Counted from the stretch's first letter, positions 16,540-25,874 are shown. The stretch: 64,000 nucleotides of DNA from Halorhabdus rudnickae (GCF_900880625.1 NZ_CAAHFB010000001.1:1612001-1676000), one strand, 5' to 3'. The notes: generated by a model from the letters alone, not told the origin. Numbers and translations are program-made.

Positions 16540-18201
16540 ATGAGCCAGCGCATGCAGGGACAGCCGATGATCGTACTCGGCGATGAGTCCGAGCGGATGA
16601 AAGACGAGGACGCCCAGAGCCACAATATCTCGGCGGCCCGCGCGGTCGCTCAGTCGGTCCGTTCGACCCTCGGGCCGAAGGGCATGGACAAGATGCTCGT
16701 CTCCTCGATCGGTGACGTGACCATCACGAACGACGGCGTCACCATCCTACAGGAGATGGATATCGAGAACCCGACGGCCGAGATGATCATCGAAGTCGCC
16801 GAGGCCCAGGAGGACGAAGCCGGCGACGGCACCACGACAGCCGTCGCCATCGCGGGAGAACTCCTCGCGAACGCCGAGGACCTCTTAGAGCAGGACATCC
16901 ACCCGACAGCGATCATTCGCGGGTTCGACATGGCCGTCAAGCAGGCCCGCGAGGAGATCGACGACATCGCCGAGCGCGTCGAGCCGGACGACGAGGAGAT
17001 CCTCAAGTCCGTCGCCGAGACGAGCATGACGGGCAAAGGGGCCGAACTCAATCTCGACCTGCTCTCGGATCTGGTCGTGGGTGCCGTCCAGGCCGTCTCC
17101 GTCGAGGGCGAAGACGGCTCGACGGTCGTCGACCTAGAGTTTATCGACATCGAGTCCAAGCCGGGCCGGCCCGCCGCCGACTCGACGCTCGTCCACGGCG
17201 CCGTCATCGACGAAGATCCGACCCACGAGGACATGCCGACGGACGTCGAGGGCGCCGAGATCCTCCTGACCGACACCGCGCTGGAGCTTGACGAGACCGA
17301 GGCCGACGCACAGCTTAGCGTCGACGACCCGAGTCAGCTCCAGGAGTTCATCGAGCAGGAAGAAGAGCAGCTCCGGGAAATGGTCCAGCAGATCGCGGAC
17401 TCGGGCGCAGACGTGGTCTTCTGCCAGAAGGGCATCGACGAGATGGTCGAGCACCTCCTCGCCCGTGAGGGTATCCTCGCCGTCGAGCGGGCCAAGAAGT
17501 CCGACATCGAGTTCCTCCGTGAAGTCACCGACGCACGGATCGTCTCCGATCTGGACTCGCTGAGCGACGCCGATCTGGGGATCGGCGACATCGCCCGCGA
17601 CGAAGACGAGGAGTGGTTCACCGTCGAGAGCGACGGACACGGCGTGACGCTACTCGTCCGCGGGTCGACCGAACACGTCAGCGACGAACTCGAACGCGGG
17701 ATCAACGACGCCTTGGACGTCGTCGCCGCGACAGTCAGCGACGGGCGCGTCCTCGCTGGTGGCGGTGCGATCGAGGTCGAACTCGCTTCCCGTCTACGGG
17801 ATTACGCCGACAGCGTGGAAGGCCGCGAACAGCTGGCAGTCGAAGCCTTCGCAGACGCGTTCGAACTCGTCCCGCGAGTACTCTCGGAGAACGCCGGTCT
17901 CGATCCGATCGACACGCTTGTCGAACTGCGGTCGGCCCATGAGAACGGCGAGCAGCGCGCCGGACTGAACGTCTTCACCGGTGACGTCCTCGATACCTAC
18001 GAAGAGGGCGTCGTCGAACCGGCCCACGCCAAGACCCAGGCGATCTCCAGCGCCGCGGAGGCCGCCAACCTGGTCCTGAAGATCGACGACATCATCCAGG
18101 CCTCCGGTCTGGGCGGGGGCAGCGGCGACGACGGCCCCGATCTGGGCGGTGCCGGCGGTGCCCCTGGCGGTATGGGCGGCGGCATGGGCGGCATGATGTA
18201 A
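16540..18201 (+). CDS. ths: Thermosome subunit (group II chaperonin)
   Basis: A 553-residue protein. ATP-binding motifs are [40 protein letters not shown] and [20 protein letters not shown] (the catalytic GDGTT). The apical domain includes [20 protein letters not shown], and the closing equatorial segment [20 protein letters not shown] precedes [13 protein letters not shown]. The tail is Gly/Met-rich ([11 protein letters not shown]), which projects into the folding chamber. It assembles as a double-ring chaperone, receiving clients from prefoldin (pfdA at 6938). The start at 16540 gives normal length. Which paralogue (1, 2 or 3) this is cannot be told from one sequence. Confidence 0.97.
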   Translation: MSQRMQGQPMIVLGDESERMKDEDAQSHNISAARAVAQSVRSTLGPKGMDKMLVSSIGDVTITNDGVTILQEMDIENPTAEMIIEVAEAQEDEAGDGTTTAVAIAGELLANAEDLLEQDIHPTAIIRGFDMAVKQAREEIDDIAERVEPDDEEILKSVAETSMTGKGAELNLDLLSDLVVGAVQAVSVEGEDGSTVVDLEFIDIESKPGRPAADSTLVHGAVIDEDPTHEDMPTDVEGAEILLTDTALELDETEADAQLSVDDPSQLQEFIEQEEEQLREMVQQIADSGADVVFCQKGIDEMVEHLLAREGILAVERAKKSDIEFLREVTDARIVSDLDSLSDADLGIGDIARDEDEEWFTVESDGHGVTLLVRGSTEHVSDELERGINDALDVVAATVSDGRVLAGGGAIEVELASRLRDYADSVEGREQLAVEAFADAFELVPRVLSENAGLDPIDTLVELRSAHENGEQRAGLNVFTGDVLDTYEEGVVEPAHAKTQAISSAAEAANLVLKIDDIIQASGLGGGSGDDGPDLGGAGGAPGGMGGGMGGMM

Positions 18202-18342
18202 CGACGGCCGACACGACACCACCCTACTCGCCGTCCGATCGCTGTACCGATTCGATCGATTTTTGAAGGATTGTCTTATCCACTACGTCCGGCCGCTCCG
18301 GCGGCCGACAAGAATAGGGCGGTCGCTTTCGAGGCCGAGGAC

Positions 18343-18788
18343 ATGCGCGTCAGCGTCATCGGCGGGAGCACAGTCACTGACGGACTGTACGACCAGGCCC
18401 AGGCAGTGGTCAACTGGTGGCCGAACGCGATCACGAGGTCGTCTGTGGCGGTCGCACGGGCGTCATGGAAGCGGTCTGTCGCGGAGCGCGCGAGACGGGC
18501 GGCCACACGATCGGGATCTTTCCGGGATCGGACCGCGGGGCGGCGAACCAGTACGTCGAGACGGCGATCGCAACGGGACTGGGTAACGCCCGCAACGCCC
18601 TGGTCGTGGGCAACGGCGACGCCGCGATCGCGATCGACGGCTCGACGGGCACGCTCTCGGAGATAGCGCTGGCACTTGACGCCGGGAAGCCGGTGGCAGG
18701 CATCGACACGTACGATGTTGCAGGTGTCAAACCCGTCGAGTCTCCGGAGGCAGCCGTCGAATACGTCGAGACGATGGTACGAGACTGA
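18343..18788 (+). pseudogene. TIGR00725-family (LOG/Rossmann nucleotide-binding) gene with a single-base frameshift
   Basis: From ATG 18343 the frame reads MRVSVIGGSTVTDGLYDQAQ, then the reading shifts near 18408. The continuation in another frame, GQLVAERDHEVVCGGRTGVM, EAVCRGARETGGHTIGIFPG and IDGSTGTLSEIALALDAGKP, is an excellent fit to the same family. The 446-bp length is one short of a multiple of three. So one base has been lost, in the cell or in the sequence. The protein would be about 148 residues: a small Rossmann protein with the GG-TG and PGG/ST-T-E-like motifs of lysine-decarboxylase-like/LOG proteins. If the shift is real, the gene is dead. Confidence 0.85.
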
Positions 18789-18821
18789 ATGCCCGGGCCG
18801 GCCTGTTGATTGCTCCGACGA

Positions 18822-19190
18822 TCACTCGCCAGTCGCAACGAGCGCGAAGATCCACAGCAGGACGAACGGGTACGTGAACAATTGGATTGCGGCGAGATCA
18901 CTCCAAGCGGGCGGGCCAAGAAGGCCCACGCCGGCACCCAGTAGGCCACCGCCCGCCGCGATCGGACCGTAGGTCCCACTGCTCGCCGGACTCTCGACAG
19001 TCGAGAGGAAGAACAGCCCGGCGACGAAGAAGACTGCCAGCGTGAAGACGACCTCGGTGACAGGCGTGCCGCCATCCGTGATCGCTCGCCAGGTGCCGAC
19101 GACGAACCCGCCGAACAGCATCAGGGTGACCAGTAAGCCACCGTTGACGGCGATCCGCCGCAGATCGAAGCCGAACCGGTCCGTTGCCAT
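18822..19190 (-). CDS. Four-helix membrane protein of unknown function
   Basis: Start ATG 19190 (MATDRFGFDLRRIAVNGG) gives 122 residues with four hydrophobic segments: GGLLVTLMLFGGFVVGTW, VVFTLAVFFVAGLFFLSTV, IAAGGGLLGAGVGLLG and LFTYPFVLLWIFALVATGE. No family was recognised. It converges on the TIGR00725 remnant and is transcribed in the same direction as, and downstream of, the ligase-like gene at 19230, with a 39-bp spacing. Confidence 0.65.
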   Translation of the reverse strand: MATDRFGFDLRRIAVNGGLLVTLMLFGGFVVGTWRAITDGGTPVTEVVFTLAVFFVAGLFFLSTVESPASSGTYGPIAAGGGLLGAGVGLLGPPAWSDLAAIQLFTYPFVLLWIFALVATGE

Positions 19191-19229
19191 ATGAGCACTA
19201 CCAGCCAGCGAAGGCAAGTGCGTTTCCCC

Positions 19230-20747
19230 TCACGCCAGCCAGTCGACGAACGTCCCTTCGAGTAGCGTCTCACGTTGTTCGCGAATGTACTGCGATTGCA
19301 TCCCCCAGATCGCTTCACCGAGTGGGACCCCCTCACGGACCTGGCGCCTGACCAAGTCGTGTTTGAACCGGGCGGGCGTCATCCGTCGGTCGAGGCGTTC
19401 ACGGAGAGGCCTGATGTACCGGCGGGCTTGGGCCGTCGAGAGACCGCGCAACTCCAGGCCGTCCCGGGCGTGCTCGAAGAGATCGCCATAGATCTCGTCG
19501 ATCGCTGTGGTCTCGCCACGTCCCGTGATCCAGGTCATCTCGGCTTGAAGACCGTCGTGCCCGGCGGCATAGAAGTTCTCGCGGGCCTGTTCCCATTCGA
19601 GGTTCCGGACCGGATGTTCTCTGCGGGGCAGACTTTCCAGTAGCCCGGCGAAGACAGCCTCGAAAGCCACGGCGTCCCGGATCGTCGGCTGGCCGGGCAG
19701 CGGTCGGAACTCGATGCGGGCGTTGGCCGAAGAGCGGGTCGCGCCATCGAAGACCGGCCGGATCCACCGCCAGTAGCTGCCGTGTTTGTGCCGGACGTGC
19801 GCGAAGCGATCGTCGAAGCGCCCGCCCGTTTCGACTTCCATCGGGACGATCAGCGGATCGGCGACGATCCGGTCGATGGCTTGCTCGACGGACTCGAAAT
19901 CGCGGGGGAAGCGGACTTTGGGTTCGGCGTCGCTCCCCTCGGGCGGGTTCAGAACGGACTCGAAGACGCCGATCCGGTGTTCCATGTGGGCGTCGGCGAC
20001 GATCTCCCGGTCGTGGGCGTCGTCGTAACACTCCGGCGGGAAGAAAGGAGAATTGACTCCGAGTGCGAGCAGTGGTCCGGCGACCCGGAGGGCGTACCGG
20101 AAGTACTCCGGGAGATCAGGGGCGTGGGGCACCTGGTAGTGGGGCTGAATGGACGTGATCAAGCTCTCGGGCATGACGGTGTCGGCTTGGACGGAAACGT
20201 GCGGGGCATCGAGCCGGAATCCGGCGGGGTACCCGGTGTTGGCCATCGCGTGGTATCGGACGCTGTCGGTCATGTTCGTCCCGATACGGATCCCATCCTG
20301 CTCGACGGAGTCACAGAGATACTCGATGGCCGTCTCGCCGTTAGGTGGGACCGTCCACATGCCGTCGCTGATCAACCGGATGTCTTCGGACCCCGTCCGC
20401 TCGATGGCCGGCGCGAGGTTGGCCTGGAGTTCACGCTCCTGGGCTTCGAGGCCGTAGTCGTTCAGTGGCTGTGGACTGGTCTGCATCTCGGCGTTGTGCA
20501 GGCCTAGTTCCTTCTCGAAGCCGATACGTTCGAGCAACTGCCTGGGAACGCGCCGGAGGTCGTCGGTCCGGTCGTCGGCCGCATACAGTTCGAACTCCAG
20601 GCCGACGATCGCCTGACTGTTGTCGAACGTCCCGTCCCGGACCTCCGCTTTGAGGCCCTCGGCCTCTTCCTCGGCTCGCGCCAGAAACGCCTCACGATCG
20701 ACCGACAGCGCCTCACGGAGCGCCGTGGCGAGTTCTGAGGCTGACAT
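19230..20747 (-). CDS. Glutamate-cysteine ligase-like (GCS2 superfamily) protein
   Basis: A 505-residue protein. QAIVGLEFELYAADDRTDDL provides the strand with metal-binding Glu residues (GxExE). LGLHNAEMQTSPQPLNDYGL resembles the ELxxxE region of carboxylate-amine ligases, and RIEFRPLPGQPTIRDAVAFE matches the late E-R/S motif. The rest is helical. The GCS2 superfamily couples ATP hydrolysis to amide formation between glutamate and an amine; haloarchaea use gamma-glutamylcysteine as main thiol, so thiol synthesis is possible, but this protein is not the canonical GshA and the true substrates are unknown. It is divergent from the lipoprotein gene at 20927. Confidence 0.7.
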   Translation of the reverse strand: MSASELATALREALSVDREAFLARAEEEAEGLKAEVRDGTFDNSQAIVGLEFELYAADDRTDDLRRVPRQLLERIGFEKELGLHNAEMQTSPQPLNDYGLEAQERELQANLAPAIERTGSEDIRLISDGMWTVPPNGETAIEYLCDSVEQDGIRIGTNMTDSVRYHAMANTGYPAGFRLDAPHVSVQADTVMPESLITSIQPHYQVPHAPDLPEYFRYALRVAGPLLALGVNSPFFPPECYDDAHDREIVADAHMEHRIGVFESVLNPPEGSDAEPKVRFPRDFESVEQAIDRIVADPLIVPMEVETGGRFDDRFAHVRHKHGSYWRWIRPVFDGATRSSANARIEFRPLPGQPTIRDAVAFEAVFAGLLESLPRREHPVRNLEWEQARENFYAAGHDGLQAEMTWITGRGETTAIDEIYGDLFEHARDGLELRGLSTAQARRYIRPLRERLDRRMTPARFKHDLVRRQVREGVPLGEAIWGMQSQYIREQRETLLEGTFVDWLA

Positions 20748-20890
20748 ACCTCGCGCTTGCGTATCAGGTGCCTTGAACGTGATGGGTCAGCCAGTGAGCG
20801 CGCGAATGATCGCGTCGGTCCCTCGATGGATCCCCAGACGACATTGTGGTAGGAGAGATCGGTGTTTTTAGCACGTTTAGTACATAAAGA

Positions 20891-20917
20891 AAAATTATAT
20901 TACCCTGGGAGGGGTAA
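20891..20917 (+). promoter_or_regulatory. TATA box and operator-like inverted repeat upstream of the IMPase-type lipoprotein
   Basis: The AT-rich stretch aaaattatat (20891-20900) is a likely TATA box 27-36 bp before the ATG at 20927. Immediately downstream, ttaccc/gggtaa (20900-20905 and 20912-20917, six-base spacer) forms an inverted repeat across the expected transcription start, as a repressor site would. Confidence 0.5.
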
Positions 20918-20926
20918 ACTCGGGCG

Positions 20927-21895
20927 ATGGTGCGGTCACTTAACCGGAGATCGTATATTAAAGGGATCATGGCAAGCGGGGCAGCCACCGGGCTCGCCGG
21001 CTGTTCTTCGGGCCAAGAGACTACCGAATCCCTCCAGACGAACCACCAGGACACCGACACAGTCACCGAAACCCAAACGACACCAATGGCAAGCACTACC
21101 GACTACACTCCAGTCGTCGAACAGGCAGCAGTCACCGGCAGCGCCGTTGCGGCCAATCTCTTCCGCCGAGATATCGAAGTCGAATACAAGGACGACACGA
21201 AGGCCAATGTCGTAACGAAAGCCGATCGTGGCGCACAGGCGGCGATCATGGACACGCTTGAGCGACTCCAGCCCGATGGGACGATCGTCGGTGAGGAAGG
21301 TGACGCGGCGAAAGACGTACCTGACTCGGGACTGTCGTTCGTCGTCGATCCGCTCGACGGCTCGTATAATTTCACTCGAGGAAACCGCCTCTGGTGTGCC
21401 AGTGTCGCTGCAGTCGAAGACGGCGATCCGGTTGCAGCCGCCTCCGTCGCCCCGGCACTGGATGACGCCTACGTCGGAAGTCCCGAAGGCGTCCGCCGGA
21501 ACGGCGAGCCCGTCAGTGTGAGCGACCGTACCGACCCGAAGGGGTTCATGGTTGCTCCCACGTACTTCTGGGGCTTTGACAGTCGTGGACAGTTCGCCGC
21601 CGCGGCGCGTGCCGTCGTCGAGCGGTTCAGTGACCTTCGGCGGGTTGGCTCGACACAGCTCGCACTCGCACTCGTCGCTGCCGGCGAGATCGAAGCTGCG
21701 ATCACGAATCTCGAAACGAACCCGTGGGACACGATCGCCGGTGCGGCGATGGTCGAATGGGCCGGTGGCACAGTAACAGACCTGAACGGCAAGTCCTGGG
21801 GACCGGACAGTACGGGTCTGGTTGCCTCGAACGGTGGCGCACACGATCTCGTCCTCGAAGCGACCCAGGAGATCGAAGCCGCGAAACAGAGCTAG
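20927..21895 (+). CDS. Tat-exported lipoprotein of the inositol monophosphatase/FBPase family
   Basis: A 322-residue protein. Residues 1-25 are a Tat signal with lipobox: NRRSYIKGIMASGAATGLAGC, written here in parts as twin Arg 7-8 and lipobox LAGC. A Thr/Gln-rich linker follows to about residue 65. The rest is an IMPase fold with all three metal motifs: GTIVGEEGD (GEE), VVDPLDGSYNFTRGN (DPLDGxxN) and NPWDTIAGAAMVEWAGGTVT (WDxAAG). It should be a Mg-dependent phosphatase acting outside the membrane, lipid-anchored by its Cys. Family members are nearly always cytosolic, so this location is unusual. Possible substrates are extracellular sugar or inositol phosphates and PAP-like nucleotides. Confidence 0.85.
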   Translation: MVRSLNRRSYIKGIMASGAATGLAGCSSGQETTESLQTNHQDTDTVTETQTTPMASTTDYTPVVEQAAVTGSAVAANLFRRDIEVEYKDDTKANVVTKADRGAQAAIMDTLERLQPDGTIVGEEGDAAKDVPDSGLSFVVDPLDGSYNFTRGNRLWCASVAAVEDGDPVAAASVAPALDDAYVGSPEGVRRNGEPVSVSDRTDPKGFMVAPTYFWGFDSRGQFAAAARAVVERFSDLRRVGSTQLALALVAAGEIEAAITNLETNPWDTIAGAAMVEWAGGTVTDLNGKSWGPDSTGLVASNGGAHDLVLEATQEIEAAKQS

Positions 21896-21904
21896 GCCCT
21901 CTTT

Positions 21905-21925
21905 TTAAGTATTACTGCTACTTAA
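21905..21925 (+). terminator. Candidate hairpin terminator after the IMPase-type lipoprotein
   Basis: Arms ttaagta (21905-21911) and tacttaa (21919-21925) with a seven-base loop lie 10 bp after the stop and next to a run of T residues (21902-21906). Archaeal termination is mainly U-tract driven, so the T run may matter more than the hairpin. The rest of 21926-22111 shows nothing I can name. Confidence 0.35.
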
Positions 21926-22111
21926 CTTCGATCGAGTGAGGATTAGCGCCGATGCGTTTCTATCAGCACAGTCCACATGAGGACAGCGTCGGCCACACAG
22001 ACACGCCGACCATTGTACACTGTGAGAGTGTCCAGACGTTTGTCTGAAGCCGTTGCAGCGATCACAACACACCGCGACCTTTAGGAACGTCGGCCGCCGA
22101 GTATTGCCATC

Positions 22112-22867
22112 GTGCGCGTCGAAGAGAGTTTCATCCCGGTCAGGGGCGTCGGCGAGCAGACCGAGCGGTCGCTGTGGGAACACGGAATCACCCACTGGGA
22201 CGACTTCTACCCCGACGCCGTCGGCCCCACGACCGCCGAGCGCATCCAGGCGTTCATCGAGGACGCCCGCCGACATCTGGACGACCGCAACACCGAGTAC
22301 TTCGGCCGACAGTTCCCAAGCGAGGCCCAGTGGCGACTGTACGAGTCCTTCCAGGACGGCGCAGCCTTCTTCGATATCGAGACGACAGGCCTCGATAAGC
22401 GCCAGGACGCGGTGACGACGGTCAGCGTCCGCCAGGGTGGCGAGACGAAGACGTTCGTCCGGGATCGCGATCTCACCGCCGAGCGCCTCCAGGAGACCTT
22501 CACCGACGCCAACCTGCTGATCTCGTTCAACGGCAAGCGTTTCGACGTACCTTTCCTCGAGCACTCTTTCGACCTCGGAGGCGTCCTCAAACGCCCGCAT
22601 CTCGATCTGATGTATCCGTGCCGACGACTGGACCTGACGGGCGGGCTGAAACAGATCGAGAAAGACGTAGGGATCGAACGAGATCGCCCAGACCTCTCTG
22701 GAAAAGACGCCGTCAGGCTGTGGTACGAGTATCAGCGTGGGGACGAGACAGCGCTTGACACGCTCATCTCGTACAATCGCGAGGACGTCGACCACCTGGA
22801 GACAGTCGCCAACCGGGTCGTCACCCGGCTCCACGAGCGGACGGTGCCCGACGACTGTGACCTGTGA
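22112..22867 (+). CDS. RNase H-like (YprB/DEDD) exonuclease-fold protein
   Basis: A 251-residue protein from GTG 22112. An N-terminal helix-hairpin-helix-like segment (VRGVGEQTERSLWEHGITHW) precedes a DEDD nuclease core: GAAFFDIETTGLDKRQDAVT (D-x-E), NLLISFNGKRFDVPFLEHSF (Asp in motif II) and ISYNREDVDHLETVANRVVT (YNxxDV, motif III). This is the RNase_H_2 group widespread in archaea, probably a DNA or RNA exonuclease in repair. Its stop directly abuts the stop of the convergent rhomboid gene. Confidence 0.85.
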   Translation: MRVEESFIPVRGVGEQTERSLWEHGITHWDDFYPDAVGPTTAERIQAFIEDARRHLDDRNTEYFGRQFPSEAQWRLYESFQDGAAFFDIETTGLDKRQDAVTTVSVRQGGETKTFVRDRDLTAERLQETFTDANLLISFNGKRFDVPFLEHSFDLGGVLKRPHLDLMYPCRRLDLTGGLKQIEKDVGIERDRPDLSGKDAVRLWYEYQRGDETALDTLISYNREDVDHLETVANRVVTRLHERTVPDDCDL

Positions 22868-23482
22868 TCAAAAGCGTCGTCGTTCCGTACTGGTTGCGGA
22901 CGCATTAGACACACTGGATCGAAGGACGTGCGCTCGACCGGCGAGCAGACCGAGCACCAGCCCGGTAAAGTGTGCGATCAGTGCCACACGTCGACCCCGT
23001 GTCAGCCAGGTGATAGCGAGGGCAACGCCGATCATGACGAGGGTCGCCACCCGTGGATCGACGGCGATCCGGCTGGCGACGGCGTCAGTGAGGCGGTTGG
23101 CCGCAAGCAAATACCCCAGCAGGCCGAATATCGCGCCACTGGCCCCCAGCACTGAGACGGCATCACCCATGAGCCACCCCACGGTCACCTCCATCGTCCC
23201 GGCGGCGGCCCCGACGACGAGGAAGAACAGGTAGAACCGCAGGGTCGACGTGCGCCGTTCGAGGACGAGACCGATCACGAACAGGCCGATGGCGTTCGTC
23301 GCGAGATGCAGCGGGCCGCCATGGGCAAGGACGCTCGAAAGCAGCGTCCAGGGCCGATCGGACAGCGGCCAGGCGAGTGCGAGTTCGAGCGGTGTCCCCA
23401 GTACGGCTGCCAGTACCTGCAACAGGAAGACCACGATCAGCACGCCGATCAACGTCGTGGTCGGATTCGTGGCCCTGTCCAT
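22868..23482 (-). CDS. Rhomboid-family intramembrane serine protease
   Basis: A 204-residue protein with six membrane helices. Helix 2 carries LSSVLAHGGPLHLATNAIGL (the H-xxxN region), helix 4 has SVLGASGAIFGLLGYLLAAN with the catalytic Ser in GASG, and helix 6 has RVALIAHFTGLVLGLLAGR with the catalytic His. It cleaves membrane-anchored substrates inside the bilayer. In haloarchaea a rhomboid influences S-layer glycoprotein glycosylation, a possible but unproven role here. Start ATG 23482. Confidence 0.9.
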   Translation of the reverse strand: MDRATNPTTTLIGVLIVVFLLQVLAAVLGTPLELALAWPLSDRPWTLLSSVLAHGGPLHLATNAIGLFVIGLVLERRTSTLRFYLFFLVVGAAAGTMEVTVGWLMGDAVSVLGASGAIFGLLGYLLAANRLTDAVASRIAVDPRVATLVMIGVALAITWLTRGRRVALIAHFTGLVLGLLAGRAHVLRSSVSNASATSTERRRF

Positions 23483-23548
23483 ATCCGAGCGTAGGGCCGA
23501 ACGGTCAAGAATCAGTCGGCCGGACCGACGCCTGGGAGGAACGGCGTC

Positions 23549-23731
23549 CTACTCTTCGCCGCCGTCGGCACGCAGCCGATCCACTCCCTTTCGCCGCAAC
23601 TGCTCGACGATACCGGAGCAGGCGTCACACTCCGCACAGGTGGCCGTCGAGCAGGAAAGCATCGAGCCACAGCGGGGACACTGCAGATCACCGGCAGGGT
23701 CGAACTCGTACTCGCAGGTCGGGCACTTCAT
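23549..23731 (-). CDS. Small two-zinc-ribbon protein coupled to feoB
   Basis: A 60-residue protein from ATG 23731, starting MKCPTCEYEFDPAGDLQCPR. Two CxxC pairs (CPTC, CPRC) form a zinc or iron ribbon and a second Cys cluster (CSTATCAECDACSG) follows. The ATG overlaps the feoB stop by 4 nt, so the two are co-translated. Bacterial feo operons often end in a small cysteine-rich protein (FeoC or FeoB-associated); this may be the haloarchaeal counterpart, sensing or passing Fe(II), but that is inference. Confidence 0.75.
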   Translation of the reverse strand: MKCPTCEYEFDPAGDLQCPRCGSMLSCSTATCAECDACSGIVEQLRRKGVDRLRADGGEE

Positions 23732-25638
23732 AGGCCGAGCACCCCGAAGGCGGCCGCCAACACGCCACCGACGCTGAAGGCCGTCACCCAGGAACCGACC
23801 CACATCAACAGGGCACTTTTTGCGTCCTGTTCTTTGAAAATCATCACCATCGCGAGGATGCAGGGGACGAACAGCGTGATCACGACCAGCCCCACGAAGA
23901 CCTGGGCGCTCGACAGCGCCATGTCAGTCATGCCAGCGGCGGCGAAGTCCCGGCGGATCAACCCGAGGACGAGAATCTGCCCGAAGTCCGCGGGCATCCC
24001 GACCAGCGACGTCAGCGGTCGCAGACCGTTCTGGATGGCTGCCAGCCCACCGACGTAATCGAGTGCCGAAATGACGACGGCAGTCGCACCGAACAGCGGG
24101 ATCGCTTCACGGAGGAACATCTTCGCGCGGTTGTACGTCTTCCGGAGGATATTCCCCGGTCGAGGGGCACGCATCCGTGGCAATTCGGCTACCAGCGACT
24201 GGCTCTGGCCGGGGAGCGTTCGATCGAGGAAGAGGCCGACGACCCCGAGCACCGCGAGGAGGACGCCGAGGTAGCCAAACCAGTAGATCAGTCCGAGCCC
24301 CGCCATCAATCCCATGATGACGCCCAGTTGGGCCGAACACGGCACCGCCAGTCCGAGCAGCGCCGTCGAGATGGTCCGCTCGCGTTTCGAGCCGACCATC
24401 CGGGTGGTGATGACGGCCATCGTCACACAGCCGACGCCGACAATCATCGGAACGACGGCACGACCGTTCAGGCCGATTCGGTTGAGGCCGCGGTCGGTCA
24501 ACACGGCCAGCCGCGGGAGGACGCCGGAGTCCTCTAAGATGCTGATCGCGAAGTAAAACGCGATCACCAGCGGCAAGAGCGTGCCAATGACGTACTGGAC
24601 AGTGACCGTCAGCAGGCCGAGATTGTCGTTGATCAAGAGGAACTCGAGGGGCTCGATCCAGGCAGAATCAGGCAGCAGGCCGGAGACGAACGACTCGACG
24701 GCGGGGATGTAGTAGACGCCCAGAATCTCCCCTTCGAGGGTGTCGACGAGCCGCTGGGCGACCAGATCGCCGATGAAATAATAGATCAGCCCAAGCATCG
24801 CCAGGGCGATCGGCGTCCCGGTCAGGGGGTTGATCATAAGGTCACTGAGTCGCTCGGCGATCGAATCGTCAGTCCGGGTTACTTGCTGGACAGAATCAGC
24901 GATCGACTGGACGCGCGAGCGGCGTTGCCCGTAGATCTCGTCACGGAGCCCCGACTCGACCAGCGCCGGCGAGCCGCCGTCGGCCATGACGCCGCCGACA
25001 TCCATCTCCGTGGGGAGCTCCTCGTCGCCCTCAACCAGTAGCGTCTTCTCCGGACGGTCGGCCTCGAGTTCTGCGGGGAGTTCGTCGTAGTACTCGTCGA
25101 TGGCCGTCGAGTCGGGCGCGCTTGCGTCGGAGATTCGGTCCCGGAGTTCGTCAAAGCCCTCGCCGTCGATCGCCACTGTCGGAACGACGGGAACGCCCAG
25201 GGCTTCCTCAAGGGCGTCGACATCGATATCGATGCCGTCGGCCTCGGCTTCGTCCATCATGTTCAGCGCGACGACCGTCGGGACGCCCATGTCCAGTAGC
25301 TGCAGCGTCAAGAAGAGATCGCGGTCGAGGTGGGTCGCATCGACGACGTTCACCACGGCGTCGGCTTCGAGGACGATGTCGCGGGTGACCCGCTCTTCCT
25401 CGGAGAACGAGGAGATACCGTAGACGCCGGGCGTGTCCGTCAGCTTGTAGTCGCCGAACTCAGCGATCGTGGTGTCGACGGTCGTGCCGGGATAGTTCGA
25501 GACGTCGACGTACTGCTCGGCGAGCTCGCCGAAGACGACACTCTTGCCCACGTTCGGGCAGCCGACGAGCGCGAGCGTCGCCTCGGCGTCGATCGCCTCG
25601 GGATCACATCCGGCGTCGTGACACCCCTCCATTGTCAC
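23728..25638 (-). CDS. feoB: Ferrous iron transporter FeoB
   Basis: A 636-residue protein. The N-terminal G domain has LALVGCPNVGKSVVFGELAE (G1), NYPGTTVDTT (G2), LTDTPGVYGISSFSEEERVT (G3) and VVALNMMDEAEADG (G4). The membrane part contains two Gate-like domains and a FeoB C-terminal core with repeated GxxxxCSAQLG and MVGVGCVTMAVITTRMVG motifs, where the conserved Cys lies near helix starts. It imports Fe(II) with GTP hydrolysis. An extra Cys/His motif at the N terminus (CHDAGCD) may bind iron. It overlaps feoA by 4 nt upstream and a zinc ribbon downstream. Confidence 0.95.
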   Translation of the reverse strand: MTMEGCHDAGCDPEAIDAEATLALVGCPNVGKSVVFGELAEQYVDVSNYPGTTVDTTIAEFGDYKLTDTPGVYGISSFSEEERVTRDIVLEADAVVNVVDATHLDRDLFLTLQLLDMGVPTVVALNMMDEAEADGIDIDVDALEEALGVPVVPTVAIDGEGFDELRDRISDASAPDSTAIDEYYDELPAELEADRPEKTLLVEGDEELPTEMDVGGVMADGGSPALVESGLRDEIYGQRRSRVQSIADSVQQVTRTDDSIAERLSDLMINPLTGTPIALAMLGLIYYFIGDLVAQRLVDTLEGEILGVYYIPAVESFVSGLLPDSAWIEPLEFLLINDNLGLLTVTVQYVIGTLLPLVIAFYFAISILEDSGVLPRLAVLTDRGLNRIGLNGRAVVPMIVGVGCVTMAVITTRMVGSKRERTISTALLGLAVPCSAQLGVIMGLMAGLGLIYWFGYLGVLLAVLGVVGLFLDRTLPGQSQSLVAELPRMRAPRPGNILRKTYNRAKMFLREAIPLFGATAVVISALDYVGGLAAIQNGLRPLTSLVGMPADFGQILVLGLIRRDFAAAGMTDMALSSAQVFVGLVVITLFVPCILAMVMIFKEQDAKSALLMWVGSWVTAFSVGGVLAAAFGVLGL

Positions 25639-25874
25639 TCACCGACCTCCGTGGTCGGCCGTTCGATCTCGATGTCCCCAGCGAGATCCGAGCCGAGTGC
25701 GAGATCCGTGCCGTTGCGTCGGACAATGACCGGCCCCTTGCGAATATGATGGCGACACTCCACGGTGCCGTCCAGAAAGCCCAGCCGTAACAGCCGCGCC
25801 CGGGTGTCCCCGTCCGGGACGTCGACCAACCTGACGGACTCGCCCGCCCCGACATCGGCCAGTACTTCGCTCAT
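25635..25874 (-). CDS. feoA: FeoA SH3-like protein
   Basis: A 79-residue protein with the FeoA SH3-like barrel pattern: GESVRLVDVPDGDTRARLLR, LGFLDGTVECRHHIRKGPV and GTDLALGSDLAGDIEIE. It stimulates FeoB. It is the first gene of the feoA-feoB-zinc ribbon operon; an iron-box-like palindrome sits directly in front of the ATG at 25874. Confidence 0.92.
   Translation of the reverse strand: MSEVLADVGAGESVRLVDVPDGDTRARLLRLGFLDGTVECRHHIRKGPVIVRRNGTDLALGSDLAGDIEIERPTTEVGE

Noticed and set aside
20936-21844. 302-codon minus-strand frame opposite the IMPase-type lipoprotein
   Set aside because: No domain; antisense to a protein with three intact catalytic motifs.
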